DNA of 5,815 nucleotides from Verrucomicrobiota bacterium (GTDB lineage: Bacteria > Verrucomicrobiota > Verrucomicrobiia > Limisphaerales > UBA1100). This document shows positions 1-5,227 of the stretch, piece after piece. The translations under genes were made by a program, and so were the position numbers. Within the stretch, counting starts at the first letter, position 1. Every line of letters starts with the position of its first letter. A model generated the notes under the pieces. It saw only the letters and a list, made by a program, of their open reading frames with translations, was not told where the DNA came from and ran no database searches. Where the stretch lies: NCBI GenBank assembly GCA_028872645.1, contig JAPKDK010000194.1, forward strand, positions 1-5,815, read 5' to 3'.

Positions 1-63
1 TTGTGAATGCGCGCTTGTGGTCTGGGAGTTTGGATTTGGCTGGAGACGTTTTTGGGATCGGGA

Positions 64-705
64 CTAAAAGCCCGCTTTGCCAAGATCCTTTGCCGCTTCG
101 CACGCTTGGCAGCTTCCATAAAACTTCCAATCCAGATAAAAGCCATCCTTGGCTCTCTTGTGTGTCCTGAGCAGATCGGCTCCTTCTTGGGCGTACTTTT
201 CAAACCGTTTTTTCATGGCGGTTTTTTCCTCAGGTGTTTTTCGAGTTTCCTTGATCCGGTGCATGATCCAGGGCCGGACCAATGCCCCCATGGAATAGAT
301 GCGGGTGCGGGCATCTTTGCTGCCTAATTGTTTCAGCAGGGCGAGGTCGGCTCCTTTACCGAAGGTCGATGCCCCCTTGGTTTGCATAAAGGCCGGCCGG
401 TTCCGGTAGGTCCGGAACGCCTCGTAGGTTGCATGGCAGAGTTTGCAGCGAAAGACAAAGTGCGTCTTCACCTTGTTCTCTTTTTTTTCGATCTTGTCGC
501 CGATGATTGCGTCGACAATTTCATTCTGAACTCCATCGCGATAAAGACCTTCGAGCACTGCAAAAAATACGAATTGGCACATCTCCTCCTTCTGCCATTC
601 AAGGTTACTCTTTGCGGCATCAGGTTTCGGTTTGTCCTGTGCCGAAAGGGGCAGGCACAATGCCATGGCAAACAAAGCGATCAGTGTGTTTTTCATCAGC
701 GCCAT
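64..705 (-). CDS. Exported protein of unknown function with two CxxC pairs (213 aa)
   Basis: I do not recognise a named function. The N-terminus (MALMKNTLIALFAMALCLPLSA, residues 1-22) is a typical Sec signal peptide, with probable cleavage before Q23, so the protein should act outside the cytoplasm. The mature part is Lys- and Glu-rich and probably helical. It contains C43, a CKLCH motif (C87, C90, H91) and a second pair near the C-terminus (C199, C202, in SCQAC). Two CxxC pairs in an exported protein suggest disulfides or a bound metal. CKLCH also fits the CXXCH haem c pattern, but there is no other cytochrome signature. ATG 705 is chosen because GGGAGGT lies 5 bases upstream; the in-frame starts at 738 and 696 fit this site less well. 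The stop is TAG. It resembles conserved exported hypotheticals of planctomycetes and verrucomicrobia, from memory only. It lies downstream of the regulator on the same strand, but 233 bases away. Confidence 0.8.
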   Translation of the reverse strand: MALMKNTLIALFAMALCLPLSAQDKPKPDAAKSNLEWQKEEMCQFVFFAVLEGLYRDGVQNEIVDAIIGDKIEKKENKVKTHFVFRCKLCHATYEAFRTYRNRPAFMQTKGASTFGKGADLALLKQLGSKDARTRIYSMGALVRPWIMHRIKETRKTPEEKTAMKKRFEKYAQEGADLLRTHKRAKDGFYLDWKFYGSCQACEAAKDLGKAGF

Positions 706-938
706 CCTGCACCTCCCGCCATATCTGTTCAAGGACATCCACGCAAAAGAGGATTGATGCGGTGGTGTTAATCAAGAGGAGCTATTCCGATATCCGGCAG
801 ATGCCGCCAATCTCCCGTGGCCCATGCGCGACCAGAATGCCGGACATACGGGTCGCGCTTTGGCGAAGTGACAAGCGCAACTTCCCAGGCTCCGAGCGTG
901 TCACAAAAAGACTAAAACAAAACGTAGACGAGCAGATC
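706..938. other. Intergenic region with nested inverted repeats
   Basis: This lies between the regulator's stop and the CxxC protein's start. Both genes point left, so it must hold the regulator's 3' end and the promoter of the next gene. I see no clear -35/-10 pair and no hairpin-plus-T-run terminator. There are several inverted repeats: CGGCA-GA-TGCCG at 795-806; TCCGGCA (793-799) with TGCCGGA (838-844); GCGCGACC (826-833) with GGTCGCGC (851-858); and GCGCTT (855-860) with AAGCGC (873-878). Open frames cross the region on both strands but resemble no protein family I know. A structured RNA or a degenerate repeat element is possible but unproven. Confidence 0.4.
711..717 (-). promoter_or_regulatory. 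Ribosome binding site that decides the start of the CxxC protein
   Basis: Read on the minus strand this is GGGAGGT, a strong Shine-Dalgarno match. It lies 5 bases before the ATG at 705 and 14 before the ATG at 696. It sits inside the longer open frame that begins at 738. This favours 705 as the start and argues against 738. Confidence 0.65.
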
Positions 939-2099
939 CTACTGTCGCTTTTTGCGGTATTGGGTGGGGGTGATGCCTTCGGCACGCGCAAAGACCTTGT
1001 GGAAGTGGTCGGCATTGCGAAAGCCGCAGGCACGGGCCACCGTTTTTAATAGGGATCCCGATTCCACCAATTGCCGCTTGGCGCGCGCCAGTCGTAACCG
1101 AGTGATCTCGCCGGCAATACTGCGTCCCACCGACTCACTAAATCGCCGTTCCAAGGTGCGCCGGTTGACTCCCGTTTCATTTGCCACATCGATCACCTTG
1201 ATGGGCCGGTGAGCGCTCTCGGCAATAAATCGCAGGGCACGGGAGACGATTGGGTCATCGGCGGCATAGGAATCAGTGGATTGGCGTGGGATCAGTTCAA
1301 GGGGCGGCACCAGCTCGGGGGTTTTGGGTGGTTTGGCTCCTTTCATCATTCGGTCAAGGAGTGAGGCAGCTCGATAACCGATTTGTTCGCAGCTCAAGTC
1401 GATGCTGGTCAGGGTAGGAGGCGGGGAGGCACAAATGGTTGGTTCATTACTGGATCCCACAATTCCCACGTCTTGTGGCACGTGAAGATCTTTTGCTCGG
1501 CACACATCAATTAGGTAACGGCAAAAGAGGTCGTTGACCACGAAGATTCCGATGGGGGGTTCCCAAGAATCGGCCCATTTCCCCAGATCATCAATAAAGG
1601 TTTTCCACCCTCGCGCCTTGTCGGTGACGCTCTCTCGTGAAAAACGGTGGGCGATGCATCGAAGCCCTTCTCCCTTGAGTCGATTACGAAATCCGGTGAG
1701 TTGCAGTCCCGCATCCTTATCACGCAAGAAACCCAGGTAACCAAAACGTTTGAATCCGCGACCGATGAGATGCTCTGCAGCCATGGTTCCTGAAGATACA
1801 AAATCACCAAAGACGCCGGGGAGGTTTTGAGTCGGTGAATTGAGCCATAGATTAACCAAGGGCACCTTCATTCGTTTGGCTGTGGATGCCAAAGCGGGAG
1901 TGGCCCGGGCAAGAATCCCATCAAAGGAGGGCTTCCCATTCTCCATTCTGAGCAGGTTAGGCGTGGTGGGGGTGATGGAGCAGTCCCAGCCGGCTTCATC
2001 AGCATAGCGTTGGCAACCCGCGTAGGTTTCCAAGTGCCGTTTGTGGCCCCATTGCACCTCCAGTGCGATGGCGACCTTTTTAGGTTTGCGACGCTTCAT
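939..2099 (-). CDS. XylR-type transcriptional regulator: sugar-sensor domain plus AraC-type DNA-binding domain (386 aa)
   Basis: This is a cytoplasmic one-component regulator. Residues 7-270 form a LacI/periplasmic-binding-protein-like sensor, recognised by FDGILAR (59-65), AAEHLIGRGFKRFGYLG (107-123), FVVND (186-190) and the DVGIVGSSNEP...LTSID stretch (210-234). Residues 283-384 are an AraC/XylS domain with two helix-turn-helix units: IDVANETGVNRRTLERRF (303-320) and VARACGFRNADHFHKVF (354-370), ending in the typical GITPTQYRK. The length and order match E. coli XylR, which activates xylose genes when it binds xylose; the ligand here cannot be read. Such regulators are numerous in Verrucomicrobia, Lentisphaerae and Planctomycetes. 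The gene is transcribed divergently from a pseudopilin with a CBM-like domain, its likeliest target along with itself. The ATG at 2099 lacks a clear Shine-Dalgarno; the MKRRKPKKVAIALE opening is typical of the family, which supports this start. Paralogues are common, so no gene symbol is given. Confidence 0.93.
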   Translation of the reverse strand: MKRRKPKKVAIALEVQWGHKRHLETYAGCQRYADEAGWDCSITPTTPNLLRMENGKPSFDGILARATPALASTAKRMKVPLVNLWLNSPTQNLPGVFGDFVSSGTMAAEHLIGRGFKRFGYLGFLRDKDAGLQLTGFRNRLKGEGLRCIAHRFSRESVTDKARGWKTFIDDLGKWADSWEPPIGIFVVNDLFCRYLIDVCRAKDLHVPQDVGIVGSSNEPTICASPPPTLTSIDLSCEQIGYRAASLLDRMMKGAKPPKTPELVPPLELIPRQSTDSYAADDPIVSRALRFIAESAHRPIKVIDVANETGVNRRTLERRFSESVGRSIAGEITRLRLARAKRQLVESGSLLKTVARACGFRNADHFHKVFARAEGITPTQYRKKRQ

Positions 2100-2118
2100 A
2101 ATTCAAATTAAACGCCTA

Positions 2119-2130
2119 TTGCCTTGGCAA
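2119..2130. repeat. Short inverted repeat upstream of the regulator start
   Basis: TTGCC-TT-GGCAA is a perfect 5-base inverted repeat, and a further GGCAA lies just beyond it (2132-2136). It is 19 bases upstream of the regulator's ATG, within the probable 5' untranslated region. It could be an operator or a weak hairpin. It is short enough to be chance. Confidence 0.3.
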
Positions 2131-2166
2131 GGGCAAGCCAGATGTGTCGCAAAATAACATAAAAAA

Positions 2167-2182
2167 TACGCAAATAAGCGTA
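2167..2182. promoter_or_regulatory. Candidate autoregulatory operator (inverted repeat)
   Basis: TACGC-AAATAA-GCGTA is a perfect 5-base inverted repeat with a 6-base AT-rich centre, about 70 bases upstream of the regulator's ATG. It lies within the spacer of a weak minus-strand promoter candidate, which is where an autorepressing regulator would bind. Its AATACGC flank recurs at 2403-2409 on the pseudopilin side. Binding by the neighbouring regulator is an inference. Confidence 0.35.
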
Positions 2183-2374
2183 ACAATGTAATCGCAATTA
2201 TCTGGGGACTCTTCTACAATGATTACAGATGGAATGAGTTGGGAGTAGTTGACTCCAAGCGTTGGTGGGGAATGGCACGGCAATTGCTTTAAATACAATT
2301 GTGGTCGATTTTACAACATCGAACCTATTTTATAGTCTAAAATGATGGATAGTAACGAGTAGTCCCTTTAGTGC

Positions 2375-2389
2375 GCGTGATTTTCACGC
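2375..2389. promoter_or_regulatory. Candidate operator (perfect inverted repeat) on the pseudopilin side
   Basis: GCGTGA-TTT-TCACGC is a perfect 6-base inverted repeat with a 3-base centre. It stands out as a GC-rich island in AT-rich DNA, 136 bases before the pseudopilin ATG. The arms share the ACGC/GCGT core with the repeat at 2167-2182. Two-fold symmetry suits a dimeric regulator. A small RNA hairpin is the alternative. Confidence 0.4.
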
Positions 2390-2409
2390 ATATATGTTAA
2401 TTAATACGC
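2385..2409 (+). promoter_or_regulatory. Two directly repeated ACGC half-sites, 20 bases apart
   Basis: CACGC (2385-2389) and TACGC (2405-2409) lie in the same orientation exactly 20 bases apart, each preceded by two A/T bases, with the palindrome TTAATTAA (2397-2404) between them. AraC-family activators such as AraC and XylR usually bind two direct half-sites about two helical turns apart, so the geometry fits the divergent regulator. The motif is only five bases long, so chance is not excluded. Confidence 0.35.
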
Positions 2410-2487
2410 TGCTTTATCTAGAGTTTAATCGGAACCGACATGCAATCAGAACAATGTGCGAGCACCATAAAGTTTTAAACTGAACCC

Positions 2488-2505
2488 GCTGTGGCCATTC
2501 ACAGC
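2488..2505 (+). promoter_or_regulatory. Hairpin in the pseudopilin leader, just before the ribosome binding site
   Basis: GCTGTG-GCCATT-CACAGC is a perfect 6-base-pair stem with a 6-base loop. It ends 5 bases before the AAAGGA ribosome binding site. No T-run follows, so it is not a terminator. In the mRNA it could affect stability or ribosome access. Confidence 0.4.
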
Positions 2506-2510
2506 AAAGC

Positions 2511-2516
2511 AAAGGA
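2511..2516 (+). promoter_or_regulatory. Ribosome binding site of the pseudopilin
   Basis: AAAGGA lies 9 bases before the ATG at 2526, at normal spacing. It confirms the start that gives a short basic leader followed by the prepilin cleavage motif. Confidence 0.65.
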
Positions 2517-2525
2517 CATAACCCC

Positions 2526-3692
2526 ATGAAAAAATCCCATCCATCGAAGCCTCAGGCCTTCACCCTCATTGAGTTGCTGGTGGTCATTGCCATCATCGGA
2601 ATATTGGCGTCAATGCTGCTGCCGGCACTGGCACGAGCGAAAGCGAAAGCGGCTCGGGTCAAATGCGTGAACAATCTTGCACAGATGGGTAAAGCTCTTA
2701 TCGGGTTTTCCCACGACAACGACGCACGGTTGCCTTGGCAGCTCACCCCTAGGGGGGTAAGCAACCATTATGGCGGAAACTATACGGAAGATCTGGGCTC
2801 CGTCTACTCTCTCGCCGCGATGAAGAGCGAATTGGGAACCGCAAAAATATTGTGGTCGCCTTGCGATGCGGAAAGGCAAGCAGCCAATGTAGCGGCACAG
2901 GCCAACTGGAGCCAATACAGCACATTCAATAATCGGCGCATAGGAGGCGGGGCAACCAGTTATCTACTGTCAGTGGGCGCGGACACACAACGCCCCGCCA
3001 CCATTCTGGCAACCACGCGTAATCTTTCCGCCTGCGACTTGGCCTCCGCCCATTGGTCGGGTGCGGATGAGAATCCGATTCCCGTTAGTGCCATGTCCGG
3101 CTTGAACAAGTCGCAGGGCCAGCTCGTGCGTGCCGATGGCAGCGCCATGCAGTCCACTGACGCTGATCTGGGGTTATCAGGGAAAACAGTAAAGGGCCAC
3201 ATTAATTCCGCCGGCGGTGTTACTATGGGCAAAGCTGCCACGCATCTGATTGGTTGTGACAGTGCCGGCGGTGGTATTGTTGAAGTTGTGGTTGCACCGG
3301 GTGCTGCCGGCACTACCGTCTATCAAGCGGAGAATTACGTAGGGCCAGGGTGCGCCGCAATGGGCAACCATGCAGGGTCCCATGGATCGGGGTTTTGCGA
3401 CTTTCAAAGAGGGTCAGGTGCGATTCTTGAATTCACGAACATCAATGGCGGCTCAGGCGGAGAGGCTAAGATGGTGGTGCGCTATGCATTAGCACGTGGT
3501 AGTCGAACCGCCGACCTCTCTGTGAATGGTTCTAATGATACGATCACTTGTACGAGTACCGGATCTTGGAGTACTTGGGGAACGATGACCAAAATGATCA
3601 AATTGAAACCTGGCAAGGTCAATACGATCAAATTCACATCATCCGGGCAGGATTGGGGGAACACAGACGAAATCACGATCACAGTAAAATAA
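2526..3692 (+). CDS. Type IV pilin-like pseudopilin with C-terminal CBM6/CBM35-like domain (388 aa)
   Basis: The first 11 residues form a short basic prepilin leader. Cleavage is expected between A11 and F12, leaving FTLIELLVVIAIIGILA with the conserved Glu at mature position 5 (E16). Ala replaces the usual Gly before the cut. The hydrophobic helix (12-34) anchors the protein in the inner membrane before assembly. Residues 35-250 are the pseudopilin body common in Verrucomicrobia; the stretch LNKSQGQLVRADGSA (193-207) is the family's recognisable motif. Residues 265-388 look like a CBM6/CBM35 beta-sandwich: YQAEN (266-270), GFCDF (289-293), MVVRYA (316-321), LSVNG (331-335), TGSWSTWGTM (345-354) and the closing GNTDEI (378-383), matching the CBM pattern G-N-x-D-x-I. 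The module should face outward and bind carbohydrate. It is a single-gene transcription unit by layout: a divergent sugar-type regulator upstream and a strong terminator 51 bases after the stop. The pilin call is firm; the CBM call is a motif reading and its ligand is unknown. Confidence 0.92.
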   Translation: MKKSHPSKPQAFTLIELLVVIAIIGILASMLLPALARAKAKAARVKCVNNLAQMGKALIGFSHDNDARLPWQLTPRGVSNHYGGNYTEDLGSVYSLAAMKSELGTAKILWSPCDAERQAANVAAQANWSQYSTFNNRRIGGGATSYLLSVGADTQRPATILATTRNLSACDLASAHWSGADENPIPVSAMSGLNKSQGQLVRADGSAMQSTDADLGLSGKTVKGHINSAGGVTMGKAATHLIGCDSAGGGIVEVVVAPGAAGTTVYQAENYVGPGCAAMGNHAGSHGSGFCDFQRGSGAILEFTNINGGSGGEAKMVVRYALARGSRTADLSVNGSNDTITCTSTGSWSTWGTMTKMIKLKPGKVNTIKFTSSGQDWGNTDEITITVK

Positions 3693-3743
3693 TATTTAGC
3701 AGCCCCTGATTCAACTTGGACAAGATTGTCGTCAAACACTGCT

Positions 3744-3775
3744 CCCGGATGCCTCCAAAGGCATCCGGGGTTTTT
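3744..3775 (+). terminator. Strong Rho-independent terminator after the pseudopilin
   Basis: The 11-base arm CCCGGATGCCT (3744-3754) pairs perfectly with AGGCATCCGGG (3759-3769) around a 4-base CCAA loop. One G and then five T follow (3771-3775). It lies 51 bases after the pseudopilin stop and only 23 bases before the next ATG. Confidence 0.93.
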
Positions 3776-3798
3776 GCAACCCAACCAATCCAATCAAT

Positions 3799-4452
3799 AT
3801 GACAGAAAAAAACAGACCCATGGTCACCCAAAATCCAAAAGCAGTTTCACCCTCCCCTGAAAAGTTTCCTTCCGCAGCCCCCGTTTGGCGTGTGGGAATG
3901 GTGCTTCTCGTATGCGTGGCCCTTTTTGCCGGGTGCGGCGGTGGCACCGGCGATTCTCAATTGGATGAAGCCCTGGAAAAACTTGAGAGCTCTTCAGGTA
4001 CTGAACGCTTGGCTGGGCTCACCACCCTCTCGGAAATGGGGGACAAGCCAAAGCTGCACGCCGACAAGGTTGCCGCGGTCCTGAAGGACACTTCCCTGGA
4101 AGTGCGCACTCTTGCGGCTTTTCTTCTCGGCAACTGGGGCTGGGAGCACAGCTCCCCGGAAACGGTGAAGAAGTTGGGCGCTATGGCCTCCGGTGATAAG
4201 GACGCAGAAGCGCGGTCCTGCGCGCTTCAGGCTCTTTCGAAGGTCGGGGCCAATGAAGAGTTCGCAAAAGTCGTCAAGGGGATTCTCGCGGGTGGCGATG
4301 CCGACTTGAAAAGTGAAACCTTGATGATTATGGGAGAGTCGGCGAGCAAGGAGTCCGTGACCGCTGTGAAAGCGGAATTGGAGGCTGTTGCCGGCGGCTC
4401 GGACAAGGGCCTGGCCGCTGAAGCCAAGATAGCCCTAGAGATGATCAAGTAA
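3799..4452 (+). CDS. HEAT-repeat-like lipoprotein (217 aa)
   Basis: This is probably a membrane-anchored scaffold or protein-binding lipoprotein; no enzyme motif is seen. Residues 34-45 (MVLLVCVALFAG) are hydrophobic and end in the lipobox-like LFAGC, with C46 as the expected lipidated cysteine, followed by GGGTGDS as a flexible linker. From about residue 54 to 217 the protein is a run of amphipathic helices typical of HEAT/Armadillo-type repeats, for example AAVLKDTSLEVRTLAAFLLGNWG (in two parts, 92-114) and DKDAEARSCALQALSKVG (133-150). The N-terminal region before the hydrophobic core is long for a lipoprotein (33 residues) and carries one Arg close to the core (R31). A start at M8 (3820) is possible. 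Starting at M34 would remove the basic residues. No Shine-Dalgarno is visible at either; the leader is CAA-rich. It begins just after the pseudopilin terminator and has its own terminator. Confidence 0.8.
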   Translation: MTEKNRPMVTQNPKAVSPSPEKFPSAAPVWRVGMVLLVCVALFAGCGGGTGDSQLDEALEKLESSSGTERLAGLTTLSEMGDKPKLHADKVAAVLKDTSLEVRTLAAFLLGNWGWEHSSPETVKKLGAMASGDKDAEARSCALQALSKVGANEEFAKVVKGILAGGDADLKSETLMIMGESASKESVTAVKAELEAVAGGSDKGLAAEAKIALEMIK

Positions 4453-4476
4453 TAAACCGGCTGAATCTAGAAGACC

Positions 4477-4515
4477 AACCCGGGCAGGAGGCCAAAAAAC
4501 CTGTCCGGGTTTTTT
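4477..4515 (+). terminator. Rho-independent terminator after the HEAT lipoprotein
   Basis: AACCCGGGCAGG (4477-4488) pairs with CCTGTCCGGGTT (4500-4511) over 12 positions with one G-U wobble. The loop is 11 bases and a run of six T spans 4510-4515. It lies 24 bases after the lipoprotein's stop. Confidence 0.9.
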
Positions 4516-4649
4516 CTGTTTCAAGTTCAGGATCCTTTTCAATCCGTCCTTCACTTAGTCAACCGACCCGTATGCCGCGCATTCTGGCCGCGCGTGCTGA
4601 TTGAAGAAGTGACCTTGTATGGCGTGGGCGTGGCGCATATTCTTTGGCC

Positions 4650-5174
4650 ATGCAAACACGCATTTTTACCCTGATCGCATCGGTTGTTTTTGTTACCACT
4701 TCATTTGCCGCGGAACCGGCCAAGTTTGCCAGTGGCATTGTCGACATAGGTATGGTGGCCAAGGATTTGGGCAAGACGGCAAAATTTTATACCGAGGTGG
4801 TTGGGCTCAAGGAAGTGAAGGGCTTTGAGGCATCGGCAGAAAAGGCGACGGCGTTTGGTTTGACTGATAATCAACCGGCCAAGATTCGTGTGTTTGTGCT
4901 GGGCGAGGCTCCGACCTCTACCCGCCTCAAAATTATGGCTTTCCCCGAGCGGCCGGGCAAAATGCCCAACCAGAAGTTTATTCATTCCTCTATTGGGATC
5001 AGCTACCTCACCCTGCGGGTGGAGGACATGACCGCCGCTTTGGCGCGCCTTAAAAAGGCCAAGGTCAAACTGCTGGGAGAAACTCCGGTTTCATTGGGGG
5101 GCAATAATCGTATCACGGTTTTTCGTGATCCGGATGGCAACTTCGTGGAGCTCATCGGGCCAGTGAATGAATAA
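4650..5174 (+). CDS. Exported VOC-superfamily (glyoxalase/dioxygenase fold) protein (174 aa)
   Basis: Residues 1-20 or 1-21 are a Sec signal peptide (MQTRIFTLIASVVFVTTSFA), so the protein is probably periplasmic. The rest has the two-module VOC fold: IVDIGMVAKDLGKTAKFYTEVVGL (30-53, in two parts) opens module one, and ISYLTLRVEDMTAALARL (117-134) opens module two. FRDPDGNFVEL (158-168) is the hallmark final strand, holding the conserved metal-ligand Glu (E167). By eye, the positions that hold His in glyoxalase I are D32 and Y119, so metal binding may differ or be lost. The substrate is unknown. ATG 4650 is preferred over an in-frame TTG at 4644 because it gives a clean signal peptide; no good Shine-Dalgarno is seen for either. 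It follows a terminator and precedes the DUF1552 gene by 53 bases with no terminator between, suggesting an operon. Confidence 0.88.
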   Translation: MQTRIFTLIASVVFVTTSFAAEPAKFASGIVDIGMVAKDLGKTAKFYTEVVGLKEVKGFEASAEKATAFGLTDNQPAKIRVFVLGEAPTSTRLKIMAFPERPGKMPNQKFIHSSIGISYLTLRVEDMTAALARLKKAKVKLLGETPVSLGGNNRITVFRDPDGNFVELIGPVNE

Positions 5175-5215
5175 TTGAAAAACGGGGGCTTCTAACCCAT
5201 AATAAATCCTTGATT

Positions 5216-5220
5216 GAGGA
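5216..5220 (+). promoter_or_regulatory. Ribosome binding site of the DUF1552 gene
   Basis: GAGGA lies 7 bases before the ATG at 5228. It supports this start, which places the twin arginine at residues 5-6, close to the N-terminus as expected for a Tat signal. Confidence 0.65.
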
Positions 5221-5227
5221 CTAATAG

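Larger units (their letters stand above)
2100..2525. promoter_or_regulatory. Divergent promoter region between the regulator and the pseudopilin
   Basis: This 426-base stretch is visibly richer in A and T than the flanking genes. It separates divergent start codons, so it should hold both promoters and the operators. No convincing gene was found in it. A weak plus-strand promoter candidate is TTTACA (2310-2315), a 15-base spacer, then TATAGT (2331-2336). On the minus strand, TTGTTA followed by TTATGT with an 18-base spacer brackets the inverted repeat at 2167-2182. Both matches are poor and the true starts are unknown. The inverted repeats and half-sites are listed separately. Confidence 0.6.

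Noticed and set aside
64..705. A c-type cytochrome call based on CKLCH
   Set aside because: There is a single CXXCH, no recognisable cytochrome c fold motif or distal ligand pattern, and a second CxxC without His points instead to a disulfide or metal site. Kept only as an alternative.
507..1049. A 180-codon open frame on the plus strand crossing the gap between the two minus-strand genes
   Set aside because: Both ends are antisense to well-supported genes, it has no ribosome binding site, and its composition (many Arg, Ser, Pro and Cys) looks like out-of-frame translation. No family motif was seen.
2116..2298. A 60-codon minus-strand open frame ending 16 bases before the regulator, a possible leader peptide
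   Set aside because: It begins only with TTG, has no Shine-Dalgarno, and its sequence has no motif or run of codons typical of attenuation leaders.
2960..3407. Minus-strand open frames opposite the pseudopilin
   Set aside because: They lie wholly antisense to a gene with clear domain motifs and have no start signals of their own.
4574..4593. Direct repeat GCCGCGC, two copies 13 bases apart, upstream of the VOC gene
   Set aside because: It is short and GC-rich, easily produced by chance, with no link to a visible promoter.
4619..4828. An open frame starting at the ATG at 4619, overlapping the VOC gene
   Set aside because: It is out of frame with the clear VOC fold and signal peptide starting at 4650, and it has no family resemblance.
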